A stretch of DNA of 15,076 bases from an uncultured Eubacteriales bacterium (GCA_900549645.1 URPD01000047.1:1-15076); one strand, 5' to 3'. Counted from the stretch's first letter, positions 6,383-12,946 are shown. Notes: generated by a model not told the origin, from the sequence alone. Translations and numbers: made by a program.

Positions 6383-7531
6383 ATGACAGCAATCAAGAAA
6401 CTCATGTCAGCGCTGCTGTGCCTGTGCACACTGCTGCTGTGCGCCTGTGCGGGCGAGGTCTCGGAGCCGGATGAGCAGCATCAGCTCAAGCTCTGGTACG
6501 TCGAATCCGCGCCGATGGCGGAGAACCTTGTGCAGCTCGCCGAGGAATTCAACGAAACCCACAGCGGCTACAAGGTCGTGCCGCGCGCGTTTGACAGCGA
6601 GCAGAAGCTCGCCGCCGCGTTCGACAGCGGGCATCCCGACCTGCTGCTGTGCGGCCATGAGCGCGCCTTCGCGCTCTATGAGCAGGACAAGCTCACAGAC
6701 CTCTCGGCAGCGCTTGGCGACGGCGCGCCGGAATTTCTCAGCGGAGTGGATATATATTCGCTCAGCGTCGGGCGCAGCTATTTCCCGCTCGGCGCGCAGA
6801 CACAGCTACTGTACGTCAACGGCGCGGCGTTTGACGCGTCAAAGACCGGCGCGGGTGTCGGCTCCGCGGCCTTCGGAACCATCGAGGCTCTGTGCTCCAT
6901 CGCCACGGCCTACGGCCGCAGCACCGGCGAGCCGTTTATGACAGCGGACTCGTTCGCGGACATTTTCTATAACTGTATGCTCCAGCACGGTGAGGAGTTC
7001 ACCGGCGACGCGGAGCTGGATATGCAGAGTGAGGAGTACAAGGCGCTCTATAATCTGCTGGCGGATGCGGCCTACAACCACGGACTGCGCGCGCTGGACG
7101 GCAACGCCGCGCGCCTTGTCGAGCAGGGCGGCGTCATATGCGCGCTGGTGCACTCCTCAAAGCTCGGCGGCGAGCTGCCGGAGGGGATGCGCGTCTACGC
7201 GTTTCCGGGCGTTGACGGCGGCGAGGACATGTGCAGCGCGGAGCTGTTCGGCCTTGCAGTGACAACGCGGGCGAGTGAAAAGCTCGGCGGCGCGGCGGAG
7301 TTCATCAAATGGCTGTGCGCCCCGGCGCGCTACACCGCGGCGGCGCTTGACGGCGGCTGCATCCCGCTCATCTCCGGCGCGAGCTACACCGGCGACTCCG
7401 CGCTTGCGCAGGCGCTGATGGATATCTACGGCGGCAAGCGGCTGTATCTTGCGTCGGCTTCCAGCGGATACTATAAGAACCGGGACGAGTTCGACCGCAG
7501 CTTCGCCGCCGCGCTTGAATTGTTCTACTGA
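6383..7531 (+). CDS. Extracellular solute-binding lipoprotein (family 1-like), without adjacent ABC permease
   Basis: This 382-residue protein has a lipoprotein signal: MTAIKK, a hydrophobic core, then the lipobox L-C-A-C22, so it is probably attached to the outer face of the membrane. The mature part has the alternating alpha/beta pattern of family 1 binding proteins. LKLWYVES sits near its start, and AEEFNETHSGYKVVPRAF follows, where sugar-binding relatives have a similar segment. The ligand is unknown, and a sugar or other small solute is the usual guess. The ATG at 6383 is chosen over GTG 6377, which overlaps the AGGAG ribosome site. No permease or ATPase gene lies on either side, so it must work with a transporter encoded elsewhere or serve another role. 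hypB follows after 42 bp and may be co-transcribed. Confidence 0.8.
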   Translation: MTAIKKLMSALLCLCTLLLCACAGEVSEPDEQHQLKLWYVESAPMAENLVQLAEEFNETHSGYKVVPRAFDSEQKLAAAFDSGHPDLLLCGHERAFALYEQDKLTDLSAALGDGAPEFLSGVDIYSLSVGRSYFPLGAQTQLLYVNGAAFDASKTGAGVGSAAFGTIEALCSIATAYGRSTGEPFMTADSFADIFYNCMLQHGEEFTGDAELDMQSEEYKALYNLLADAAYNHGLRALDGNAARLVEQGGVICALVHSSKLGGELPEGMRVYAFPGVDGGEDMCSAELFGLAVTTRASEKLGGAAEFIKWLCAPARYTAAALDGGCIPLISGASYTGDSALAQALMDIYGGKRLYLASASSGYYKNRDEFDRSFAAALELFY

Positions 7532-7532
7532 C

Positions 7533-7555
7533 TGTGATAGAATCAGGTTATCACA
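7533..7555. promoter_or_regulatory. 23-bp inverted repeat (7-9-7) between the lipoprotein gene and hypB
   Basis: TGTGATA (7533-7539) and TATCACA (7549-7555) are perfect inverted copies spaced by 9 bp. The pair starts 2 bp after the lipoprotein stop and ends 18 bp before the hypB start. It could be a protein operator, or a short hairpin with TATTTT after it acting as a partial terminator. No promoter boxes are convincing around it. Confidence 0.5.
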
Positions 7556-7573
7556 TATTTTCGGAGGCTAATT

Positions 7574-8245
7574 ATGGACGGATTCAGAGTTCTAGAGATA
7601 AAAAAGAGCGTATTTGAAAGCAACGACCGCGAAGCCGATCTCGTGCGCGAGCAGCTCAAGCGCGACCGCACCTTCCTTCTCAATCTCATGTCATCCCCCG
7701 GCAGCGGCAAGACCACGACCCTCAAGGCCACTATCGCCGCGCTGAAGGACGAGTTCCGCATCGGCGTCATGGAGGCCGATATCGACTCCGACGTTGACGC
7801 CGCTACCATCGAAAAGACCGGCGCGAAGGTCATCCAGCTACACACCGGCGGCATGTGCCATCTCGACGCGGGCATGACGAAGCAGGGGCTTGACGGACTC
7901 GGCGTGGACGACGTCGACCTCGCCATCCTCGAAAACGTCGGCAACCTCGTCTGCCCCGCGGAATTTGACACGGGTTCGGTCAAGAACGCGATGATCCTGT
8001 CCGTCCCAGAAGGCGACGACAAGCCGCTCAAGTACCCGCTGATGTTCTCCATCTGCGACGTGCTGCTTATAAATAAGATCGACGTCATGCCGTATTTTGA
8101 TTTTGACCTTGAAGCCTGCAAAAAGTATGTCCGCAAGCTCAACCCGAATATGAAGATCATCCCGATCTCCGCCCGCACCGGCGAGGGCATCGCCGAGTGG
8201 GCGGACTGGCTCCGCACCGAGGTCAAAGCTTGGAATGAGCAGTGA
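7574..8245 (+). CDS. hypB: HypB, GTPase for nickel insertion into hydrogenase
   Basis: This 223-residue cytosolic GTPase belongs to the SIMIBI class. The P-loop is SSPGSGKTTT (40-49). The family metal site is present as C95-H96 in GGMCHLDA and C127 in NVGNLVCP. NKID is the guanine-binding motif, and ISARTGEGI follows near the end. HypB works with HypA to load nickel into NiFe hydrogenase, and in some bacteria into urease. The N-terminal cysteine motif and histidine-rich stretch of some HypB proteins are absent. The ATG at 7574 follows CGGAGG. Orphan placement is odd, since no hypA, hypCDEF or hydrogenase gene is in view. The gene is closed by a strong hairpin at 8261. Confidence 0.93.
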   Translation: MDGFRVLEIKKSVFESNDREADLVREQLKRDRTFLLNLMSSPGSGKTTTLKATIAALKDEFRIGVMEADIDSDVDAATIEKTGAKVIQLHTGGMCHLDAGMTKQGLDGLGVDDVDLAILENVGNLVCPAEFDTGSVKNAMILSVPEGDDKPLKYPLMFSICDVLLINKIDVMPYFDFDLEACKKYVRKLNPNMKIIPISARTGEGIAEWADWLRTEVKAWNEQ

Positions 8246-8260
8246 AATGATCTGACGCAG

Positions 8261-8304
8261 AAACTCCCCCGACGGTTCTCCGTGACCCGTCGGGGGAGTT
8301 TTGT
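8261..8304. terminator. Strong intrinsic terminator after hypB
   Basis: AAACTCCCCCGACGG (8261-8275) pairs perfectly with 8287-8301 over 15 bp, with an 11-base loop, and runs into TTTTG on the plus strand. It lies between hypB and the convergent metal-sensor gene and may act weakly in the other direction too. Confidence 0.88.
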
Positions 8305-8314
8305 TATGGCCTTA

Positions 8315-8590
8315 TCAGCCCATGTTTGAAAAGCGCTCGACCGCCTTTGTGAAGTTCTCTATGGTCTTGTCCGCGTCGCCATGCTCAATGCCGTCGCGCA
8401 CGCAATGACGGATATGCCCCTCAAGCACGACCTTTCCGCAGCCGTGCAGCGCGGATTTTGCGGCGTTTATCTGGGAAAGTATATCTTCGCACGGCACGTC
8501 CTCGTCGATCATGCGGTCGATTGCCTGCACCTGACCGATGATTTTTTTCAGCCGTCTGTGCAGATTTTCAGAATCCATACATTGTTTCAT
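8315..8590 (-). CDS. CsoR/FrmR-family metal-sensing repressor with a copper-type ligand set
   Basis: This 91-residue all-helical repressor (DUF156/CsoR family) has the N-terminal RRLKKIIGQVQAIDRMI region typical of the family. The ligand triad is C34, H59 and C63, with the same 25 and 4 residue spacing as C36-H61-C65 of Mycobacterium CsoR. This favours Cu(I) sensing over the nickel/cobalt (RcnR), formaldehyde (FrmR) or persulfide (CstR) types. In CsoR, copper binding releases DNA and opens copper export genes. None of these (copA, copZ) is nearby, so its target is elsewhere. The ATG at 8590 has GGAG 8 bp upstream. It follows the acetyltransferase gene by 56 bp on the same strand and also has its own candidate promoter. 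Confidence 0.88.
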   Translation of the reverse strand: MKQCMDSENLHRRLKKIIGQVQAIDRMIDEDVPCEDILSQINAAKSALHGCGKVVLEGHIRHCVRDGIEHGDADKTIENFTKAVERFSNMG

Positions 8591-8621
8591 TCAAAGCGCT
8601 CCTTATGATTTCATTGTATAC

Positions 8622-8650
8622 ATGATAATCTCGCGCCCATGTTTTGTTAA
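8622..8650 (-). promoter_or_regulatory. Candidate promoter for the metal-sensor gene
   Basis: On the minus strand, TTAACA (8650-8645), a 17-bp spacer and TATCAT (8627-8622) lie 31 bp before the start codon. The -35 overlaps the stop codon of the acetyltransferase gene. No clear GC-tract CsoR operator is seen here. Confidence 0.45.
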
Positions 8651-9408
8651 GGCTGGGGCGCGCGGCGGATGACCTTTTCCAGCGCCGCGCCGTCAAGCTG
8701 GTTGACGCTGATGAAGCTGCCGTTCCAGAATGCTGCCCAGTTGTTGAACACGCAAGGCAGAGACTTCGCCTTTTCAAGCGAATCCACCAGCTCAAACGCG
8801 GCAGGGATACCGTGCGCCGAGCAATATTCGCGCAGTTTCTCCACGCGCTGCAGGATGAATGGACACTGAAAATCGTAGTACACCAGCAGCCCCGGCGCGT
8901 CCGTCCGCTGCCGCTTCGCGCTCTCCGCAAAGTGCGGGACGCTCCCGTCGAACGACAGCGCCAACAGCTCGTACCCATCCGCGGTGCTGTCCACCGCCGC
9001 GAAGCCGAACTTTTCGGCAAAACTCTGATCCGAAAGCCACGATTTCTGCTTCTTCGCGCCGAGCATACATATGCCGGACTTACCCTTGGCCTTTGCGTCG
9101 GCGATGCAGTATTCCATCAGCGCGCGGCCATAGCCGCTGCCCCGCGGCGCGCCCAGAACCCAGAGGCAGTAAATATACAGGTAGTTCTCCCCCACCACCG
9201 GCGTCCACGCCGTTTCAAGCGGGGCGTACTCGATGAACACGCAGTCGCCCGTGTTCAGCTTGCGGAAAACGTGCCCTTCACGCAGGCGCGCGGCCAGCCA
9301 CTCCCGCTTGGCCTCGACGCCGGGATGGGGCTTTTTCGTGCGGATGATGCAGCAAAGGTGCTCGTCCGCTATGTTCTCAGCCGTGAGATTTATAAACTCC
9401 GCGTCCAT
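8647..9408 (-). CDS. GNAT N-acetyltransferase with C-terminal YoaP-like domain
   Basis: In this 253-residue protein the GNAT fold covers about residues 1-150. The acetyl-CoA loop is R89-G-S-G92-Y-G94 in the sequence LGAPRGSGYGRALMEY. The segment from about 172 (LLVYYDFQCPFI, with C182) resembles a thioredoxin-like region. The end (203-250, with FNNWAAFWNGSFISVNQL) matches the YoaP domain found behind GNAT domains in Firmicutes. The acetyl acceptor is unknown. The ATG at 9408 has GGGAGGA upstream and a perfect consensus promoter at 9441-9469. The CsoR-type gene follows it on the same strand and may share its transcript. Confidence 0.85.
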   Translation of the reverse strand: MDAEFINLTAENIADEHLCCIIRTKKPHPGVEAKREWLAARLREGHVFRKLNTGDCVFIEYAPLETAWTPVVGENYLYIYCLWVLGAPRGSGYGRALMEYCIADAKAKGKSGICMLGAKKQKSWLSDQSFAEKFGFAAVDSTADGYELLALSFDGSVPHFAESAKRQRTDAPGLLVYYDFQCPFILQRVEKLREYCSAHGIPAAFELVDSLEKAKSLPCVFNNWAAFWNGSFISVNQLDGAALEKVIRRAPQP

Positions 9409-9440
9409 GCGTAGTCCTCCCGATATATAGTGTGTGATAT

Positions 9441-9469
9441 ATTATACCCGCGCGGAGCCGCGATGTCAA
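9441..9469 (-). promoter_or_regulatory. Perfect consensus sigma-A promoter for the acetyltransferase gene
   Basis: On the minus strand the sequence is exactly TTGACA (9469-9464), 17 bp, TATAAT (9446-9441). Such a full match suggests strong or tightly repressed expression. The GC-rich spacer holds a small CGCGG/CCGCG dyad. Confidence 0.88.
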
Positions 9470-9479
9470 CGCGCGCATA

Positions 9480-9507
9480 TTGCGTCCGGCGGAAAAAGGA
9501 GTATAAT
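9480..9507 (+). promoter_or_regulatory. Sigma-A promoter for the P-loop ATPase gene
   Basis: TTGCGT (9480-9485), a 16-bp spacer and a perfect TATAAT (9502-9507) lie 29 bp before the start codon. It is back to back with the minus-strand promoter at 9441-9469. Confidence 0.65.
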
Positions 9508-9536
9508 ATAAATAACAAAATACCGGAGGCGCAATT

Positions 9537-10250
9537 ATGGGAAAGGGCAAATACATAATCCTTATCGGCAACTACGGCTCCGGTAAGACGGAGATAGCGC
9601 TGAACATTGCGATCCGCGCCGCCGCGCGCGGCGAGCACACACAGGTCATAGACCTCGACAAGGTCAACGACTATTTCCGCATGTCCGACCGCGTCGAGCT
9701 GCTTGAGCAGAACAAGATAGACGTCGTGTCCCCGACCTTCGCCGGAAAGGGGCTGACGCCGAGCAACATGTCCGCCGCTGTGGCCTCGGCCTTCGCGCAG
9801 GACTGGGATCTCGTCGTGTTCGACATCGGCGGCGACTCGGCGGGCGCGATGTCGCTTGGGCGGTATCACAGCGATTTCGCCGCGCTGGAGCCGGGGCAGC
9901 TTGAGGTGTGGGACATTGTGAATGTGTTCCGCCCGATGTCGGAATCGCCGGAGAAGATAATGAAGCTCATGGGCGAGATGGAGGGCTTCGCGCGGGAGCG
10001 CGTGACCGGACTTATCAACAACTCGAACCTTCTCAACTACGCGAGCGCGGACGATCTGCGCCGCGGCTACGACGTATTGCGTGAGACTTCGGAGCGCAGT
10101 GGACTGCCGATCGTGCATACCGCGGGGCGGCCTGAATATCTGGCGGAGTTTCTGGCCGACGGGCGCGACGCGCGCTACATCGGCGAGCCGCTGCCGCTGG
10201 AGACGTATCTGCATCGCAGTTGGGAGAGCTTTACGAAGAACGGCTTCTGA
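9537..10250 (+). CDS. P-loop ATPase of MinD/ParA-like type, unknown role
   Basis: This 237-residue cytosolic protein opens with a P-loop, GNYGSGKTEIALN (11-23), followed by VIDLDKVNDYFR (37-48). A Walker B-like strand, VVFDIGGDS, ends near residue 101. These features place it among SIMIBI-type NTPases related to MinD/ParA, but the second signature lysine of the deviant Walker A (KGGxxK) is not present. INNSNLL (about 160-166) fills the position of the base-recognition loop. It is a conserved single-domain protein of Clostridia with no assigned reaction that I can name. The ATG at 9537 follows CCGGAGG. It is a single gene with its own promoter, followed by a terminator-like hairpin and a structured repeat element. 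Confidence 0.82.
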   Translation: MGKGKYIILIGNYGSGKTEIALNIAIRAAARGEHTQVIDLDKVNDYFRMSDRVELLEQNKIDVVSPTFAGKGLTPSNMSAAVASAFAQDWDLVVFDIGGDSAGAMSLGRYHSDFAALEPGQLEVWDIVNVFRPMSESPEKIMKLMGEMEGFARERVTGLINNSNLLNYASADDLRRGYDVLRETSERSGLPIVHTAGRPEYLAEFLADGRDARYIGEPLPLETYLHRSWESFTKNGF

Positions 10251-10265
10251 TTACGCACATATATC

Positions 10266-10296
10266 AACAGGGACCGCCTAAACGGCGATCCCTGTT
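10266..10296. repeat. 31-bp terminator-like hairpin, left direct-repeat copy
   Basis: AACAGGGA (10266-10273) pairs with TCCCTGTT (10289-10296), with an inner GCC/GGC stem and a TAAAC loop. All 31 bases are identical to 10509-10539. It sits 16 bp after the ATPase stop codon, where a terminator is expected, but the plus strand has no T tract here. The T-richer tract (GGTTCTTTT) lies after the other copy. Confidence 0.85.
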
Positions 10297-10508
10297 CAGC
10301 TTGTCAGAAAAGTCCTGTGAGGACTTTTCTGACAAGCTTCATCCGCCGAGCATTTTGATATTATCAAAATGCTGCTTTGCTCCAAAAGTCGTTGATGTAT
10401 CAAGACTTTTGGACGGCGGTTTATTGTATTTGAGGCGGGCCTTGCCCCCTCAAGCTCCCCCGCTGCTCTCTTATCCGCGCCCTGCTGCACATGTTCTTTG
10501 ACAGACTG
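10297..10508. mobile_element. 212-bp non-coding structured repeat element (MITE-like)
   Basis: This stretch has no gene and lies exactly between two identical 31-bp hairpins. Its ends are imperfect inverted repeats (CAGCTTGTCAGAAAA and the complement of the right end CAGTCTGTCAAAGAA, 11 of 15 matching). It folds into a perfect 19-bp hairpin (10298-10316/10320-10338, GTG loop), then a three-way junction. In the junction the stem CCGCCG/CGGCGG (10343-10348/10414-10419) encloses a 12-bp hairpin (10349-10373) and a hairpin of 10 plus 5 bp (10381-10413), joined by 7 bases. A smaller hairpin spans 10431-10452. The last 54 bases recur at window positions 1-54. It carries no transposase, so any movement would need help in trans. 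A structured RNA is the alternative. Confidence 0.6.
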
Positions 10509-10539
10509 AACAGGGACCGCCTAAACGGCGATCCCTGTT
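10509..10539. repeat. 31-bp terminator-like hairpin, right direct-repeat copy
   Basis: This is identical over 31 bases to 10266-10296. It is followed on the plus strand by GGTTCTTTTA, which is more terminator-like than the left copy. It ends 11 bp before the minus-strand coat gene stop, so it may serve as terminator for that operon as well. Confidence 0.85.
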
Positions 10540-10550
10540 GGTTCTTTTAC

Positions 10551-10799
10551 TCAGCACATGGCGGCGTACTTCTGCTTGACCTGCTGGAGCTGTTGCTGCT
10601 GTGCCTGCTCGGACGGATACCAGCCGCGGCTGGCCATCTGCTTATAAATGCCGTCCTGCATACACAGACTGTCGTTGAGCGCGGTGTTGAACGCCTCGTG
10701 CACGTTCGGCGTGGCGGACTCTATCGAGCCGTGCATATACAAATCGCACACGCCCTTCGTTGTCAGGAGGATACCCTCCATTATCTCCTTGTCGTTCAT
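10551..10799 (-). CDS. CotF-type spore coat protein
   Basis: This 82-residue protein matches the second half of the CotF coat family. Its helix pattern is EIMEGILLTTKGVCDLYMHG, then ES with a run of helices, then a tyrosine-rich end (GIYKQMASRGWYPSEQ), finishing in a glutamine-rich tail (QAQQQQLQQ). It would be made in the mother cell and laid onto the spore coat. It begins 12 bp after the 57-residue partner gene, with AAGGAGG 8 bp before the ATG at 10799, so the two form an operon. No clear sigma-E or sigma-K promoter can be assigned. The stop TGA is at 10551-10553. Confidence 0.85.
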   Translation of the reverse strand: MNDKEIMEGILLTTKGVCDLYMHGSIESATPNVHEAFNTALNDSLCMQDGIYKQMASRGWYPSEQAQQQQLQQVKQKYAAMC

Positions 10800-10811
10800 G
10801 CTCTGTCCTCC

Positions 10812-10985
10812 TTACACAAGGTTGTAAAACTGCGTGAACAGTTTCTGGTTCGCGTTCACAAGCTCCATCGCCTGCCTGCGCAGTGCGGGATCGGTGAGCC
10901 GGTTCGCCGCTTCGCGGCACTGGGTCATAAGGAACTGGGTATGGCCAAGCGCATCGTCAATATAAAGTAATTCTTTGGGACTCAT
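10812..10985 (-). CDS. Small CotF-like spore coat partner protein (57 residues)
   Basis: This short protein begins MSPKELLYIDDALGHTQFLM and ends ...QFYNLV. The start resembles the N-terminal half of CotF-family coat proteins (SPKELL-x-x-D-A-L), so this gene and the next look like the two halves of a coat pair. The ATG at 10985 follows GAGGTGAT, a near-perfect ribosome site. The gene is supported by the ribosome site, the family-like start and the tight 12-bp coupling to the next coat gene. A role in spore coat assembly is inferred. Confidence 0.8.
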   Translation of the reverse strand: MSPKELLYIDDALGHTQFLMTQCREAANRLTDPALRRQAMELVNANQKLFTQFYNLV

Positions 10986-11068
10986 TTTTTATCACCTCGC
11001 GTTTATTATGTCCCGCCGCGGCGCGCGGAACCGAGGGAATTTCAGGCAGGTTTGGAAGCGGTTTTTTC

Positions 11069-11094
11069 CGTCAATAATAATCGTCAATAATAAC
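11069..11094. repeat. 13-bp tandem repeat upstream of a promoter
   Basis: CGTCAATAATAAT is followed directly by CGTCAATAATAAC, so 12 of 13 positions match. It lies 35 bp before the -35 box at 11129. It could be a binding site pair or plain AT-rich repeat. The rest of 10986-11188 holds the start region of the coat operon and the promoter at 11129. Confidence 0.7.
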
Positions 11095-11128
11095 AAAATT
11101 TTTTAGCTGAAATGTGAAAGATGCACAG

Positions 11129-11157
11129 TTGGAAATATCCGCGCGCTGTGATACAAT
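11129..11157 (+). promoter_or_regulatory. Sigma-A promoter of the small membrane protein gene
   Basis: TTGGAA (11129-11134), a 17-bp spacer and TACAAT (11152-11157) lie 31 bp before the start codon. It probably also drives the deacetylase gene that follows 26 bp after the first gene. Confidence 0.7.
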
Positions 11158-11188
11158 GGCCGTATAAACAGAAAAGGACGGATCAATC

Positions 11189-11494
11189 ATGCAAATTGCC
11201 CTGAGTATTCTCGGCGGCGCGGTCTGGGGACTGCTCGCCGCTCTGCTGAACGCCACGCTTATGAAGCGCGCCGTCGCAAAAAATGACATCAAGAGCGTGT
11301 CGATATGCAACATGCTCCGCTTCGTCGTCGATGCCGGCGGGCTGGCGGTCGTGTTCCTGCTGCGCACGGTCATTCCCATGCACTTCACCGCCGCGATCGT
11401 CGCTACCGCCGCGGCAATGTCGATTTTCACCGTGTACTTCACGTTCAGGATCGCAAAGCCGGAGCAGAAGCCGGAGGATAAGTCCGAGGGATAA
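11189..11494 (+). CDS. Small integral membrane protein, unknown function
   Basis: This 101-residue protein has three hydrophobic segments (about 4-24, 46-61 and 65-88) and a charged C-terminal tail (KPEQKPEDKSEG). Size and layout recall the AtpI-like small membrane proteins near ATP synthase operons, but no atp gene is here, and the likeness may be only compositional. The ATG at 11189 follows AAGGA. It sits 26 bp before the polysaccharide deacetylase gene in the same direction and behind a good promoter, so the two are probably co-transcribed. I do not recognise a specific family. Confidence 0.75.
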   Translation: MQIALSILGGAVWGLLAALLNATLMKRAVAKNDIKSVSICNMLRFVVDAGGLAVVFLLRTVIPMHFTAAIVATAAAMSIFTVYFTFRIAKPEQKPEDKSEG

Positions 11495-11520
11495 GCTCCG
11501 CGCACTGAGGAGGGGGAGCC

Positions 11521-12792
11521 TTGAAAAGAAAACTTATAATAACCATTGCGCTGCTCGCGGCGTCCATGTCGCTGCTTATTGCGGCAGCGGCGCTGTATTC
11601 CCGCGGCGCGGCATCAGCACCCGACGCGGCGGAACCGGCGATGAACACCGAGACGACGCCCGATCCCGAAGCTCAGGCGCGGCAGGAAGAGCTCGCCGCG
11701 AAGCGCGCCGACGCACTCTCACTCGCGCAGAGTCTCGCGCAGCAGTATTTTTATGACGAGGCCATAGCCGCGCTGTCCGATGCGGAGCTGGAGTGCGACG
11801 AGATTGCCGCCGCCCGCGCGGAGCTTGAGAGCGAGAAGGCCGCGTTGGTGGATTACACCGACGACATCCCGCATATCTTTCTGCACAGTCTGATAGTCTA
11901 CCCTGAAATGATCTTCACCGATCTCGCAACGCCGATGGGCGGCTACAACTCCGGCTTCTCTGAAAAGGCCGAGTTTGAAAAGATCCTGCCCCAGCTCTAC
12001 GAGCGCGGCTACGTGCTGTACGATCTGGACAAGCTCTGGGTCAAACAGGACGGGAAAATGGTGCGGCAGAAAATCATGCTGCCCGAAGGCAAGACCCCGC
12101 TTATTCTCTCCGTGGACGACGTGGCCTATGCCTACGGCGACGGCTATGCCCAGCAGCTTTTCGTTGACGACAGCGGCGAGCTGATGTACCGCGTGAACAA
12201 TCCCTCCGGCGGCGTGGACATCATCCCCGACGGGGACGTGATGGGGGTGGTCGATGCGTTTGTCGCGGAGCATCCGGATTTTTCGTATCAGGGGCATAAG
12301 GGCACCATCGCTCTTACGGGCTTTCAGGGCGCGTTCGGCTACGATTACGACATTCCGGAGCAGGCCGATCAGATGCGCGTTGTGGTCGCGGCGCTCAAGG
12401 CGCGCGGCTGGAACTTCGCCAGCCACAGCTATACGCACAACCGCGTCAACAATTTCTACGGCCCCGGCTGCTCGGTGGAAAAGATATCCTACGATATCAA
12501 CAAATGGGTGGATCACGTCGTGCCCTGCATCGGCGAGACGCGGCTGTTCATCGCGCCCTTCGGCTACCGCGTGCAGCAGCCCGCGCTGCAATGTATCCTC
12601 GACGCTGGCTTTGAAATTTACTGCACCGTTGACAGCAAGGTCTATAACGAGCTGAATGACGACTATGCGCTCATGTCGCGCATCGAAATCGGCGGCTATT
12701 CGATGACCTATTACCGCGACATTCTCAACGAGCGCTTCTTCGACGTTGACTCCGTGTTCGACGCCACAGGCCGCCCGCCGGTAATCGGCTGA
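11521..12792 (+). CDS. Membrane-anchored polysaccharide deacetylase (NodB-type, CE4)
   Basis: This 423-residue protein starts at a TTG preceded by a strong GAGGAGGGGG. One membrane segment (5-25) is followed by an acidic, helical, Ala/Glu-rich region (about 40-110) and then a carbohydrate esterase 4 domain. Its motifs are present: SVDD with D199-D200, the zinc pair H302-S-Y-T-H306, and R350 in APFGYR. Family members remove acetyl groups from peptidoglycan or other N-acetylated sugars outside the cell. The substrate here cannot be told. The first motif reads SVDD instead of the usual TFDD, with the key aspartates kept. The upstream small membrane gene is likely co-transcribed. A hairpin lies 15 bp past the stop. 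Confidence 0.87.
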   Translation: MKRKLIITIALLAASMSLLIAAAALYSRGAASAPDAAEPAMNTETTPDPEAQARQEELAAKRADALSLAQSLAQQYFYDEAIAALSDAELECDEIAAARAELESEKAALVDYTDDIPHIFLHSLIVYPEMIFTDLATPMGGYNSGFSEKAEFEKILPQLYERGYVLYDLDKLWVKQDGKMVRQKIMLPEGKTPLILSVDDVAYAYGDGYAQQLFVDDSGELMYRVNNPSGGVDIIPDGDVMGVVDAFVAEHPDFSYQGHKGTIALTGFQGAFGYDYDIPEQADQMRVVVAALKARGWNFASHSYTHNRVNNFYGPGCSVEKISYDINKWVDHVVPCIGETRLFIAPFGYRVQQPALQCILDAGFEIYCTVDSKVYNELNDDYALMSRIEIGGYSMTYYRDILNERFFDVDSVFDATGRPPVIG

Positions 12793-12806
12793 ATCAAATA
12801 TTCAAA

Positions 12807-12840
12807 CGCCCACGGGTACCGCATACGGTGTCCGTGGGCG
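12807..12840. terminator. Hairpin after the deacetylase gene, weak terminator
   Basis: CGCCCACGG (12807-12815) pairs with CCGTGGGCG (12832-12840), and an inner ACCG-CATA-CGGT hairpin continues the stem. Neither strand has a good T run right after it, so Rho-independent termination would be weak. Confidence 0.6.
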
Positions 12841-12917
12841 CTTCGTATTCAGGGGCTGTGAAGAAAATTTTTTACCGTTGTTTTTCGGCGGCGACTGTGC
12901 TAATATCATACTGTGTT

Positions 12918-12946
12918 TTGGACTTTTAACGCAATTTTAACATAAA
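12918..12946 (+). promoter_or_regulatory. Candidate promoter of the kup pseudogene
   Basis: TTGGAC (12918-12923), 17 bp and CATAAA (12941-12946) lie 37 bp before the ATG at 12984. The leader is too short for a c-di-AMP (ydaO-type) riboswitch, which controls some potassium transporter genes. Confidence 0.5.

Noticed and set aside
7533..7555. CRP/FNR-type site from TGTGA...TCACA before hypB
   Set aside because: The half-sites are 13 bp apart and not the 6 bp of a CRP site, so only a generic inverted repeat is claimed.
10266..10539. CRISPR array from the repeated hairpins
   Set aside because: There are only two repeat copies 212 bp apart, with a structured interval and no cas genes.
11719..12591. 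Long antisense open frames, for example opposite the deacetylase, the ATPase (9390-10214) and rsmG (4713-5501)
   Set aside because: They are GC-rich shadow frames opposite well-supported genes, with low-complexity His/Arg/Ala-rich translations and no ribosome sites.
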